From positions 124,001 to 188,000 of the forward strand of contig NZ_AP025465.1 of NCBI RefSeq assembly GCF_024347355.1: a stretch of 64,000 nucleotides of DNA, read 5' to 3'. Of this stretch, positions 10,846 to 19,159 are shown piece after piece. Made by a program: the position numbers and the translations under genes. Positions within the stretch are counted from its first letter, which is position 1. Each line of letters begins with the position of its first letter. Below the pieces are notes generated by a model. The model was not told where the DNA came from, searched no databases, and saw nothing but the letters and a program-made list of their open reading frames with translations. This DNA comes from Vibrio chagasii (GTDB taxonomy: Bacteria; Pseudomonadota; Gammaproteobacteria; Enterobacterales; Vibrionaceae).

Positions 10846-11625
10846 GTGAAACGCGGTTTATCTTTGAAGTTAGGTTTACTTTTTGGCGGCATCTTTATTG
10901 TCTTTTTCTCGGTTAGTCTGTTGCTGCACTTACCGGCCTCATTTGTGCTCAAACATGCACCGGCTGTGCGTGGCTTGAATATTGAAGGTGTTGAAGGAAC
11001 GGTTTGGCAGGGCAGCGCCAATAATATCGCCTGGCAGCGTGTTAATTACGGTTCAGTACAGTGGGACTTCCAGTTCTCTAAACTCTTCCAAGCCAAAGCT
11101 GAATTAGCGGTTCGTTTTGGTCGTAATAGCGACATGAACTTGTCAGGAAAAGGGCGCGTTGGGTACAGCATGAGTGGTGCGTATGCGGAAAACTTAGTCG
11201 CATCAATGTCCGCTGCTAACGTGATGAAATATGCGCCAGCGATTCCAGTCCCGGTTGCAATTGGTGGACAGGTTGAGCTGACGATCAAGCATGCGGTTCA
11301 TGCTCAACCTTGGTGTCAGTCTGGAGAAGGTACTGTGGCTTGGTCTGGTGCTGCAGTCGATTCACCTGTGGGTTCGTTGGACCTTGGGCCTGTGATTGCT
11401 GACATCACTTGTGAAGATAATACACTGGCAGCCAAGGGCTCTCAGAAGAGTGCTCAAGTGGATAGCGAGTTCTCTGCGAACGTTACACCAAATCAAAGCT
11501 ACACCTCGGCAGCATGGTTCAAACCGGGTGCAGAATTCCCACCAGCCATGCAGAGTCAGCTGAAATGGCTTGGTAATCCAGATAGCCAAGGTAAGTACCA
11601 ATTTAGTTACCAAGGACGTTTTTAA
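10846..11625 (+). CDS. gspN: Type II secretion protein GspN
   Basis: GspN is an accessory type II secretion protein found in Vibrio and some other operons; its role is less clear than that of the other components. The GTG start at 10846, with CGAGG at 10836-10840, yields 259 residues. There is an N-terminal membrane anchor (about residues 8-29) and a beta-rich periplasmic domain. The longer open frame from 10759 overlaps gspM and is not needed. This is the last gene of the operon; a strong terminator follows 28 bases later. Confidence 0.93.
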   Translation: MKRGLSLKLGLLFGGIFIVFFSVSLLLHLPASFVLKHAPAVRGLNIEGVEGTVWQGSANNIAWQRVNYGSVQWDFQFSKLFQAKAELAVRFGRNSDMNLSGKGRVGYSMSGAYAENLVASMSAANVMKYAPAIPVPVAIGGQVELTIKHAVHAQPWCQSGEGTVAWSGAAVDSPVGSLDLGPVIADITCEDNTLAAKGSQKSAQVDSEFSANVTPNQSYTSAAWFKPGAEFPPAMQSQLKWLGNPDSQGKYQFSYQGRF

Positions 11626-11653
11626 TACTTTTTAAAAAATGAATGAGTAAAAG

Positions 11654-11688
11654 AAAAGGGGATAGAATTAAATTCTATCCCCTTTTTA
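11654..11688. terminator. Bidirectional intrinsic terminator after gspN
   Basis: A near-perfect hairpin pairs AAAAGGGGATAGAATT (11654-11669) with AATTCTATCCCCTTTT (11671-11686), with A and T runs on the two sides. It lies between convergent gspN and the minus-strand lipoprotein gene and can serve both. Confidence 0.9.
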
Positions 11689-11706
11689 CTATTTACATGT
11701 TAATAC

Positions 11707-14244
11707 TTAGTCAGCGTAGTATTTGCTTTCTAGCATTTTCCCTGCGTAAATTTTCTTTAATTGGAGTGATTCCAGTATTTGTCTACTACTACGAGCGGCA
11801 GGAGTAGGTCTAGCAACTGAATCAGGATCCGTTGTTGACCACTGATTTATAGGCACAAGGTCATAGCTGAGGTTATCATTAACCTCAATTTCAAATACAT
11901 GCCACCATAGTTCAGCGTTACCTTCTGGTGGAGTAAACACAGTACGAATGCCATCTAAAATGACTTCTACTTTAGTTTCTCGACGTTGAATTTCGCCAGT
12001 TCTAGAGAAGTTGTATACGCCATAACGATAGGTTCCAGGAATAGTAAAGTCAGGAACGGTTACTATTTCGGGGCCGTAGCTACTTGTATCATCAACATCT
12101 AAGAAGATATTGTTGCCAGATTGAATGAAGTTCCTATTACTATAGTAAACGTGGAATCGATCGTCTTCACCATTTGGACCATAGAAGTGCGTATCTAAGT
12201 CTTCAGGTCTTTGTCCCCAGGTAAGTTGGATCTTAGTTGTAGCATCATCAAGAGTTAAGCACTCATGCGTATTAGGTGAGCTGGTATGAATAGTTTCTGT
12301 GCGACTTTGATACTGACTTTCTGCAGAGATTAGCACTCTGCTATTCTGTCTAACCGGTATTCTAAAGTTACCTTGAACATCACTATAGGCAGATGAACTG
12401 CCATTGTAGTCAATACCTTCCGAGCGAATTCTTGCATTAACAATTGGTTGGTTTTCTTTGTCAACGACACAACCGTTAATAAATATGGTTTCATAAACCC
12501 TATCAGCATTCCACGTTGTAAAGTGGGCTACTTCCCCAACGTAGAATCCATTTTCTAAAGTTGCAGTACCCTCTTTTACCCAAATACCTTGTACTTCATC
12601 GTAATAGAAGAGTGGAATTGTCGCCGGTGGATTAGCACCTGAAGCAGGGATTCGAACTCGTGCAGTTTTACCATTTGCTAATTGGAGTTCATTTCCATCA
12701 CTATCAGTAAAGGTTGCAGTGATAGCTCCAAAAGATTCAATTGGAACTATTTCTCCTGAAGGAGTCTCAGTAATCATTTCACCAGGCATCAAATCAATAT
12801 CTAACGACGGATCTATGACGAATAGCTCTGAATTAATTTGTCCATTTATTGCTTCCCCGTGCACGTTTACAAAGCTATGAGCCTCAACTGAAACAAGAGT
12901 TTCATTATCGACTTGTAGATCTGAAGCTACTTGACTATCAAAGCTAATATTTGCGTGAATCGTTGGTAGATATAAATTTATTGCTGTACTGATATCCGAA
13001 AATTGCTTGGACTCTGAAGCTTCAGAAAAACCTACCGCATCAGCTGAAACTATAATTGCTCTGCTGGTATCTAAATCAGTATCCAGTACCTTAATACTGT
13101 ATTTACCTGATACGCCAGTATTCCCTTCAGCTAAAACAGAACCGTTATTCGATATTTTGACGATGCTGTCTGCAATCGCTGTGTTCTCATAATAGCTAGA
13201 GATTTCACCTTGTACGGTGTAGTAGAACAGTTCAGAGAGTTTGAAATTGTTTTGCGCAATTACGGCGCCATCTTCTAAGCCATCTTGAACCTTTAAAACG
13301 ATGTCGTCATGAATGGTTGAGGCAAGAACAGAAGAGGATATTGTCAGGTTCCCTGTCTCTGAAACCGACAGTCCATTAGGCGCGTTGGTCAAAGAGAACT
13401 TAATATCAGAACCATTGTTTTCATCGTCTGGATCGGTGACTTGAACTTGAAAAGATAGTGATTCACCAGCTTCTACACTTAAGCTAGTAAAAGATTCTAC
13501 TTGTACAGGGTCATTGATTGCTGAAATTAATACAATGCCACTATTACTGATAGTAAATTCTTCATCTGAAACATTGAATGATAAGTTCGCACTGCCATTG
13601 TAATCTTGCATTGCTGTAAGAGTAATCGAGTCACTGTTTTCAGTAATAGTTATGGCTGGGTTATCAATTGATAAGTTTGTGATTGTTAAATTACTAGAGT
13701 CTACATCTATCACATTGCTTAGAAGAGTTGCATGAGAAATAGTAAGAGCGACATCCTCATTAGTATTAAGCTGTAATGGTGTATCTGCTACCGGAGTGTC
13801 GTTGACAGGCCTGACAGTTATTGAAAATGTTTGAGTGTCAGATAGGTTTGCATCACTTGAAGCGAATGCCTTAACGGTAATCTCACCAGATGTAAGGGTA
13901 CCTTCTAGTGGTGTCCATGTGAGCAAACCATCAGTGCTCAAACTCATACCAGTAGGTATATTAGTAGCAGAGTAGGCTACGGATTCTGAGTGGTTTGTCG
14001 ATAGTTGATATTGGTATTGAATATCTTCTATGGCGTTTGTGCTTGCCGTAGAGTTGATCTTAAATGATGAGCTTGGTGGTGTTTGTGGACTATTATCTGA
14101 GCTGTCGCTACCGCATCCTGATAGAATTAGGGCGAGGGTACATGATGAGCTTGGTGGTGTTTGTGGACTATTATCTAAGCTGTCGCTACCGCATCCTGAT
14201 AGAATTAGGGCGACGGTACTAGCTAGCAAACTAAGACGTTTCAT
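11707..14244 (-). CDS. Large putative lipoprotein with Ig-like/cadherin-like repeats and YfaP-type C-terminus
   Basis: This 845-residue protein begins with a lipoprotein signal peptide and lipobox LSGC at residues 15-18, so it should be lipidated and face the periplasm or the cell surface. Residues 10-35 and 36-61 are a tandem duplication that creates a second LSGC box at Cys44. Next come a putative Ig-like domain (about 62-150), tandem-95/cadherin-like repeats with NDTP and NEDVALTI motifs (about 150-330), carboxypeptidase-regulatory-like folds (about 345-420 and 595-665), a segment ending HFTTWNAD (about 560-590), and a C-terminal region like YfaP/DUF2135 (KIQLTWG...DLDTHFYGP, about 670-780). 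I do not know its function; adhesion or carbohydrate binding is only a guess. It is AT-rich compared with its neighbours and interrupts the usual gspN-cysQ order, which suggests an accessory gene. Confidence 0.85.
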   Translation of the reverse strand: MKRLSLLASTVALILSGCGSDSLDNSPQTPPSSSCTLALILSGCGSDSSDNSPQTPPSSSFKINSTASTNAIEDIQYQYQLSTNHSESVAYSATNIPTGMSLSTDGLLTWTPLEGTLTSGEITVKAFASSDANLSDTQTFSITVRPVNDTPVADTPLQLNTNEDVALTISHATLLSNVIDVDSSNLTITNLSIDNPAITITENSDSITLTAMQDYNGSANLSFNVSDEEFTISNSGIVLISAINDPVQVESFTSLSVEAGESLSFQVQVTDPDDENNGSDIKFSLTNAPNGLSVSETGNLTISSSVLASTIHDDIVLKVQDGLEDGAVIAQNNFKLSELFYYTVQGEISSYYENTAIADSIVKISNNGSVLAEGNTGVSGKYSIKVLDTDLDTSRAIIVSADAVGFSEASESKQFSDISTAINLYLPTIHANISFDSQVASDLQVDNETLVSVEAHSFVNVHGEAINGQINSELFVIDPSLDIDLMPGEMITETPSGEIVPIESFGAITATFTDSDGNELQLANGKTARVRIPASGANPPATIPLFYYDEVQGIWVKEGTATLENGFYVGEVAHFTTWNADRVYETIFINGCVVDKENQPIVNARIRSEGIDYNGSSSAYSDVQGNFRIPVRQNSRVLISAESQYQSRTETIHTSSPNTHECLTLDDATTKIQLTWGQRPEDLDTHFYGPNGEDDRFHVYYSNRNFIQSGNNIFLDVDDTSSYGPEIVTVPDFTIPGTYRYGVYNFSRTGEIQRRETKVEVILDGIRTVFTPPEGNAELWWHVFEIEVNDNLSYDLVPINQWSTTDPDSVARPTPAARSSRQILESLQLKKIYAGKMLESKYYAD
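14064..14219 (-). repeat. 78-bp tandem duplication inside the lipoprotein signal region
   Basis: Copies at 14064-14141 and 14142-14219 are identical except for two positions (14099/14177 and 14136/14214). The unit is 26 codons, so the reading frame is kept. Each copy encodes LALILSGCGSD- or VALILSGCGSD-type lipobox sequence followed by a Ser/Pro-rich linker. Confidence 0.95.
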
Positions 14245-14253
14245 GGAGTATCC

Positions 14254-14294
14254 ATTCCTATTTATTTTTTTAGTCGCTTTTTATAAATAGGAAT
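14254..14294 (-). promoter_or_regulatory. Inverted repeat in the leader of the lipoprotein gene
   Basis: A perfect 12-bp inverted repeat, ATTCCTATTTAT (14254-14265) and ATAAATAGGAAT (14283-14294), with a 17-base spacer, lies 10 bases upstream of the minus-strand start codon. In the transcript its 3' arm contains AGGA and ends next to the likely GGA ribosome site. It could be an operator or a translation-modulating hairpin; this is inference. Confidence 0.55.
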
Positions 14295-14402
14295 AGAATC
14301 AGTATCAAACTATTTGCATTATGAATGGTTACTCTTTGAGCTTTATTCATGTTTTATATTTTAAAGTTAGACTGAGGCCTCAATGCTATGTAATTGATAA
14401 GA

Positions 14403-15230
14403 CTAATCTTTACCCTGTAAGATCTCGACCCATGGTAAGTCTGAATCACCCAGTACAATGAAGTTCGGGTTCTCAAGCGTCTCTCTTTCATTGTAAGAGA
14501 GTGGCTCTAATTGCGTGCTTAAGATGCGTCCACCTGCCTCTTCAACAATGCATTGTGTCGCCGCGGTATCCCACTCGCCAGTAGGCCCAAGGCGCAAGTA
14601 ACAATCGACAGCACCTTCTGCGACTAAACAGGCTTTCAAAGCTGCTGAGCCTAATGGCACTAAGTCATAGTTCCAAGCGGGACTCATACGGCTAGTGATA
14701 CGATTGATGTCTTGGCGACGGCTGATCGCCATTGCAATAGATTGGTTTGGTAACTCATGACGATGCGTTTTGATTTTAACGCTGTCGTTAAGGTCTGGAA
14801 TCTTCCAAGCTCCCTTACCGCTGTAAGCGTAATAGCTCACACCAGAAACTGGTGCATACACCACACCCATCACCGGCTTATTGTGCTCAATTAGTGCAAT
14901 AATTGTCGCGAAATCACCGCTTCTTGCGATGAACTCCTGCGTTCCATCTAATGGGTCAACCAGCCAGTAGCGATCCCATTGCGCGCGCTTTTCTAGGCTA
15001 ATGTCAGCGGCCTCTTCAGATAGCACTGGGATATCTGGCGTGAGTTCACTCAGTTTTTTCGAGATCAGTTTATGCGCTGCCAGATCGGCACTGGTGACTG
15101 GCGTGTCGTCACTCTTGGTGAACTCTTCGTAATCTTTCTTTTCGTAGATCTCTAAGATGAGTTGGCCTGCGGAGCGAGCAACCTCAATCACAGAGGGTAG
15201 GAGATGAGACAAATCTTTTGTTGTTGGCAT
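14403..15230 (-). CDS. cysQ: 3'(2'),5'-bisphosphate nucleotidase CysQ
   Basis: CysQ removes the 3' phosphate from PAP, the by-product of sulfate assimilation, giving AMP. The 275-residue protein belongs to the inositol monophosphatase superfamily. It shows SEEAA (metal-binding Glu), the signature DPLDGTQEF (metal Asp residues) near 94-102, and WDTAATQCIVEEAGG near 224-238. It lies 35 bases downstream of nudE on the same strand, so the two are probably cotranscribed. Both act on small nucleotide by-products. Confidence 0.94.
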   Translation of the reverse strand: MPTTKDLSHLLPSVIEVARSAGQLILEIYEKKDYEEFTKSDDTPVTSADLAAHKLISKKLSELTPDIPVLSEEAADISLEKRAQWDRYWLVDPLDGTQEFIARSGDFATIIALIEHNKPVMGVVYAPVSGVSYYAYSGKGAWKIPDLNDSVKIKTHRHELPNQSIAMAISRRQDINRITSRMSPAWNYDLVPLGSAALKACLVAEGAVDCYLRLGPTGEWDTAATQCIVEEAGGRILSTQLEPLSYNERETLENPNFIVLGDSDLPWVEILQGKD

Positions 15231-15265
15231 AAATATTCTCTTACTCTTCGGGGGCGCTTATGGCT

Positions 15266-15817
15266 TTAATTATTATTTAGCGAGCGAAGGGTCAATAGTA
15301 GGGCGGTAATACTGCGAGCTTCACAGAAGTCGAGATGCGTTAATAGCTCTTCGGCTTGAGCAAGCGGCCAGCGCACAATGTCCAATGGTTCAGGTTCATC
15401 ACCTTCTAGCTTCTCTGGGTAGAGATCTTCCGCGATAAAAAGCGTCATCTTGCTAGAAAAGTAAGAGGGGGCGAGAATCACTTCCTTGAGTGGAGTGAGC
15501 TTGTTAGCACCAAAGCCAATTTCTTCTTTGAGTTCACGAACCGCAGCGTCACTTGGTTGTTCACCTGGATCAATCAGTCCTTTCGGAAAGCCGAGCTCGT
15601 AGCGTTCAGTTCCCGCTGCATATTCACGGACTAATAGAATATCGCCTTGCTCAGTAATCGGAACCATCATCACTGCGTTGCGCCCGCTAGGCTTCATGCG
15701 TTCGTAAGTACGCTCTTCACCGTTTGAAAAGCGTAAGTCGAGAGACTCGATAGAGAATAGTCTTGATTGAGCGACAGTTTGTTTAGTCAAAATCTCTGGC
15801 TTGGTCCTTTTTGTCAT
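15266..15817 (-). CDS. nudE: ADP compounds hydrolase NudE (Nudix family)
   Basis: NudE hydrolyses ADP-ribose, NADH, Ap3A and similar ADP-linked compounds. The 183-residue product contains a complete Nudix box: G-x5-E-x7-RELKEEIGF in the segment starting GFPKG at about residue 76. Metal-binding Glu residues of the REXXEE core are present. It is the first gene of a nudE-cysQ pair; upstream is a 200-base intergenic region that probably holds the promoter. Confidence 0.93.
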   Translation of the reverse strand: MTKRTKPEILTKQTVAQSRLFSIESLDLRFSNGEERTYERMKPSGRNAVMMVPITEQGDILLVREYAAGTERYELGFPKGLIDPGEQPSDAAVRELKEEIGFGANKLTPLKEVILAPSYFSSKMTLFIAEDLYPEKLEGDEPEPLDIVRWPLAQAEELLTHLDFCEARSITALLLTLRSLNNN

Positions 15818-16045
15818 TGCGCTCGCTCCTTAGCTCATTGGAATTCTTTCTTATAAAGTCATTCTAATATAGGGGAAATGACCTTGAGTTCCTAGATCCG
15901 AGTTTTCATATCCGAAAATTATTGAAGCAGGAATCGATTACGATCACTTGAATACCTTACTCAAGATGGTAACGAGGTAAAAATATTGCTGGATAACAAA
16001 AGAGTATAGAGAGAACGTGGTAGTCCTAACTTGCTTATCCATATA

Positions 16046-16079
16046 ACAAAAAAGGCTGACGCTTGCGCATCAACCTTTC
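16046..16079 (-). terminator. Terminator after nfuA
   Basis: Read on the minus strand, GAAAGGTTGATGCG pairs with CGTCAGCCTTT with one or two mismatches and a CAAG loop, followed by a T-rich tract. It lies 28 bases past the nfuA stop. Confidence 0.75.
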
Positions 16080-16106
16080 AAATAGCGATTAACTCTAAAT
16101 TAGAGA

Positions 16107-16691
16107 TTAGTAGTAAGAGTGCTCACCACGATCGTGCTCAGTTGCATCACGAACAGCAGTCAGTTCACCTTCGAACTGTTGAAGAAGTTCTTTTTCGATA
16201 CCTTCTTTCAGCGTTACATCAACCATAGAACAACCGTTACAACCACCACCGAATGCTACGATAGCTGCGCCATCTTCAGTGATTTCTACCAAGCTAACGT
16301 GACCGCCGTGACCAGCAAGTTGTGGGTTAACTTGTGTTTGAATTGCGTATTCAACACGTTCTAGAAGCGGTGCATCGTCTGCTACTTTACGCATCTTAGC
16401 GTTTGGTGCTTTAAGCGTTAGCTGAGAGCCCATTTTGTCAGTAACGAAGTCAATTTCAGCTTCGTCTAGGAACGGTAGGCTTAGCTCATCTACGTATGCA
16501 GAGAAGGCTTCAAATTTAAGTTCTGTGTCAGACGCTTCAATAGCATCTGTTGGGCAGTAAGAAACACCACACTCTGCGTTTTGTGTACCCGGGTTTACCA
16601 CGAACACACGAATGTTTGTACCTTCAGGCTGCTGTGACAGCAGATTGGCAAAATGAGTTTGAGCTGTTTCTGTAATAGTAATATTTGACAC
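16107..16691 (-). CDS. nfuA: Fe-S biogenesis protein NfuA
   Basis: NfuA is a scaffold and carrier that transfers [4Fe-4S] clusters to apoproteins, chiefly under oxidative stress or iron limitation. It has an N-terminal degenerate A-type carrier domain (about 1-95) and a C-terminal Nfu domain with the cluster-binding motif GGGCNGCS. I choose GTG 16691 as the start: it gives [11 protein letters not shown] and 194 residues, the normal family size. The open frame continues upstream to 16844, but that part looks non-coding. ATG 16730 is a less likely alternative. Confidence 0.94.
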   Translation of the reverse strand: MSNITITETAQTHFANLLSQQPEGTNIRVFVVNPGTQNAECGVSYCPTDAIEASDTELKFEAFSAYVDELSLPFLDEAEIDFVTDKMGSQLTLKAPNAKMRKVADDAPLLERVEYAIQTQVNPQLAGHGGHVSLVEITEDGAAIVAFGGGCNGCSMVDVTLKEGIEKELLQQFEGELTAVRDATEHDRGEHSYY

Positions 16692-16800
16692 GACGAATAC
16701 CTGAGTAAATTTGTAGGCTATTAGCGCCATTCTACTCCTGTCAGATTTGTAATTCAGCCCTTTTTTGTTGGATTGCTGTACAAGTAGCGACTCACGCCAG

Positions 16801-17514
16801 TTATCCAGAGGGCTCAGGAGTGCGGCAGATGCAGTAAATATCAATCCTTTTCACCCCTACTTCAAGTAATAATTGGCATAATTGATACACAGTACTGCCT
16901 GTGGTTACAACATCATCAATTATCGCGACATGCGAGTAATCCATCGCTGAGAAGCTGGTGTTTTTCATCGCGAATGCACCTTTCAAATTACTTTTTCTGG
17001 CTGATTTAGTTAGCCCTTGCTGCGAACCGGTTGAACGGATGCGCTTGAATAAAACGGCATGCTCCACCTTGAGGTCTTGAGCGGTGTAACGCGCCAGTAG
17101 CTGACTTTGATTAAAACCACGATGAAAGTATCGACGCCAATGTAAGGGAACACTGGTGACGAGAGATGCTGGTTCTTCGATGCGTGACGCGAGCAAGGTC
17201 GACAAATCTCGAGCAAACCAGAATTTATCGGCATACTTCATCTGTTGGATATAGCCTGCGGTTGGAAAGGTGTAATCACCAACACAATAGAGCCGATGCC
17301 AAGGGGGTGGGGCAGCCAAGCACTCACCGCATTGCTCGACGGCTGTGACCGTTTTCAGTCCGCACCTTTGACAGCGAGGCACGAGCTCGAACAGTTTTAG
17401 GCAACTATCACACCATCGAGGGTGGTGATCATTAGGCTGTTTATCTAGCTTGCAGAGGTGACATTGAGGTGTGACCAGACGTGGTGTGTGTTTTTGTAGC
17501 CAATCGGATAACAT
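16801..17514 (-). CDS. ComF family phosphoribosyltransferase-like protein
   Basis: The 237-residue protein has an N-terminal double zinc-finger-like region with CHLC, CDSC, CQRC and CGEC pairs (residues about 19-75). A C-terminal PRTase fold follows with the phosphoribosyl-binding loop [14 protein letters not shown] near residue 195. It is the relative of Haemophilus ComF and E. coli GntX. In competent bacteria ComF aids DNA uptake; in this genus the role is not established. It lies upstream of nfuA on the same strand and divergent from bioH. Confidence 0.88.
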   Translation of the reverse strand: MLSDWLQKHTPRLVTPQCHLCKLDKQPNDHHPRWCDSCLKLFELVPRCQRCGLKTVTAVEQCGECLAAPPPWHRLYCVGDYTFPTAGYIQQMKYADKFWFARDLSTLLASRIEEPASLVTSVPLHWRRYFHRGFNQSQLLARYTAQDLKVEHAVLFKRIRSTGSQQGLTKSARKSNLKGAFAMKNTSFSAMDYSHVAIIDDVVTTGSTVYQLCQLLLEVGVKRIDIYCICRTPEPSG

Positions 17515-17607
17515 AGCTCGCGATGCTTTTGGGTTATGGTGTTCCTTTTGCTCACCATACTGAAAAGTGCAGGTTATCGCTGATGGAAAAAGTAGGGAAT
17601 ATTGAGA

Positions 17608-18384
17608 ATGAGTGACGCGTTATATTGGCATGTTTCAGGGCAGGGACCCGATTTGGTGTTAGTCCACGGCTGGGGAATGAATGGTGCAATCTGGCAGCAA
17701 ACCGTAAATGCGTTAGAGGCCGATTTCCGAGTGCACGTTGTCGATTTGCCTGGTTACGGTCATAGCTCTCATTGTCATGCTCAAGATCTTGAGGAGATAG
17801 CCCAGCAACTATTGGCCGAAGCTCCTAAGCAAGCTATTTGGGTCGGTTGGTCACTTGGTGGCTTGGTCGCAACGCACATGGCATTACATCATCCCGATTA
17901 TGTAAGCAAGTTGGTGACGGTTGCTAGTTCACCGAAATTCGCTGCCGCAAAAGAGCCGGTACTATGGCGCGGCATCCAACCCAACGTATTAACCGCGTTT
18001 ACGGAACAGTTGGTTGAAGACTTTCAAACCACCATCGAACGTTTTATGGCCCTGCAAGCCATGGGCAGCCCTTCGGCAAGGCAAGACGTAAAACAGCTTA
18101 AGCAAGCGGTACTGTCCCGCCCATTACCAAACCCTGAATCATTATTGGCAGGACTAAAGATGCTGTCTGATGTCGATTTAAGAGAACAATTACCGGAGAT
18201 TTCCGTTCCTATGCTGCGCTTGTACGGTCGATTAGACGGGCTGGTGCCAATCAAGGTCGCTAAAGATCTGGGCAATGCACTACCTCACACCGAGCAGTAC
18301 ATCTTCACTCAATCCTCGCATGCACCGTTTATGACGGAAGCGGATGCCTTCTGCAGTGAGCTAGTCAGTTTCGCACAAAAATAA
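17608..18384 (+). CDS. bioH: Pimeloyl-[acyl-carrier protein] methyl ester esterase BioH
   Basis: BioH removes the methyl ester from pimeloyl-ACP methyl ester in biotin precursor synthesis. The 258-residue alpha/beta hydrolase has the oxyanion HGWGMNG motif, nucleophile elbow GWSLGG with Ser82, Asp210 in YGRLDGLVP and His238 in SSHAPF, which together form the triad. I start at ATG 17608 (MSDALYWHV); the TTG two codons earlier adds nothing recognisable. It is divergent from the comF-like gene and monocistronic as far as can be seen. Confidence 0.95.
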   Translation: MSDALYWHVSGQGPDLVLVHGWGMNGAIWQQTVNALEADFRVHVVDLPGYGHSSHCHAQDLEEIAQQLLAEAPKQAIWVGWSLGGLVATHMALHHPDYVSKLVTVASSPKFAAAKEPVLWRGIQPNVLTAFTEQLVEDFQTTIERFMALQAMGSPSARQDVKQLKQAVLSRPLPNPESLLAGLKMLSDVDLREQLPEISVPMLRLYGRLDGLVPIKVAKDLGNALPHTEQYIFTQSSHAPFMTEADAFCSELVSFAQK

Positions 18385-18560
18385 TTGCTAAATTTATCAC
18401 CATCTTGGTCGATATATAATCTAACCAATGCACTGCATGATACTCAGACATCTCTCTCTCACCTGAGCAGAGTGCAGTAACTTGGGCCATGCCTGTTGTG
18501 TGTTCTCGGTACAACAGTGTTATGGCAATAGTGATGGGCGATTCTTGAGGAGAGTTCGCG

Positions 18561-19034
18561 ATGATTGTGTCACCTGCAACTGCAGTGAGTGTGCCACTAA
18601 TCGCCCCGTCCGTTAATGTGCAAACAGAGCAAGTTGCGCGTGATAATAGAGTCCGAGAGCCTGTTGCTCCCGCAGTAGCATTGGCGAGAACCAATGCAGA
18701 GCGTAAGGTAAAATCAGACGATAAACGAAGGCAGCAGTCGGCTTGGGATCCTTCAGACCATCCAGGTTATGAAATGGAGAACGAGTCAGAGGCCAATTCG
18801 GTTAGCCAAGAAGAGCCACAAGACCCTTTTGAGCGGCTGTTCAGCTTGTTAGCGCTGAGAACATACAGTGCTGACCAAGGAAAAGGCTATACCATGCGTT
18901 TCCGCCTGCCAAAGCATGTTTTAGATGCGGCGATTCAGGAGGGACAGATGGAGAAACGACGTAAGGTCATAAAGTATCATTATGGTCATGCTGTTGCGCC
19001 TCATGCTCCATCTGAAATGTTAGTCGTGCTATGA
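18561..19034 (+). CDS. Conserved Vibrio hypothetical protein
   Basis: A 157-residue protein with an ATG start at 18561, preceded by TTGAGGAGAG, a good ribosome site. The N-terminus is Val/Ala/Pro-rich and probably disordered, the middle is charged and acidic (ENESEANS...QEEPQDP), and the C-terminal third (about 85-157) is more ordered, with a basic patch EKRRKVIKYHYGH. I see no signal peptide, membrane segment or known catalytic motif. Its place between bioH and tex is conserved in Vibrio as I recall; no function can be assigned. A terminator follows at 19089. Confidence 0.75.
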   Translation: MIVSPATAVSVPLIAPSVNVQTEQVARDNRVREPVAPAVALARTNAERKVKSDDKRRQQSAWDPSDHPGYEMENESEANSVSQEEPQDPFERLFSLLALRTYSADQGKGYTMRFRLPKHVLDAAIQEGQMEKRRKVIKYHYGHAVAPHAPSEMLVVL

Positions 19035-19088
19035 ATCGATAATTCATGATTCAGCTAAATTTCGATGTCTTTTTTGAACAAATAATAA

Positions 19089-19124
19089 AAAACCTGCATA
19101 CCCTAAGGGATGCAGGTTTTCTGT
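19089..19124. terminator. Bidirectional terminator between 18561 gene and tex
   Basis: AAAACCTGCAT (19089-19099) pairs with ATGCAGGTTTT (19110-19120), and an inner CCC/GGG pairing extends the stem. A and T runs on either side fit use by both convergent genes. Confidence 0.88.
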
Positions 19125-19159
19125 TTTAGGCGAATCTGTTTTTCAAATGCGCTATTGGA

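Noticed and set aside
14030-14290. An 86-codon plus-strand open frame with internal repeats
   Set aside because: It is the antisense of the tandemly duplicated lipoprotein signal region; its repeats only mirror the 78-bp duplication.
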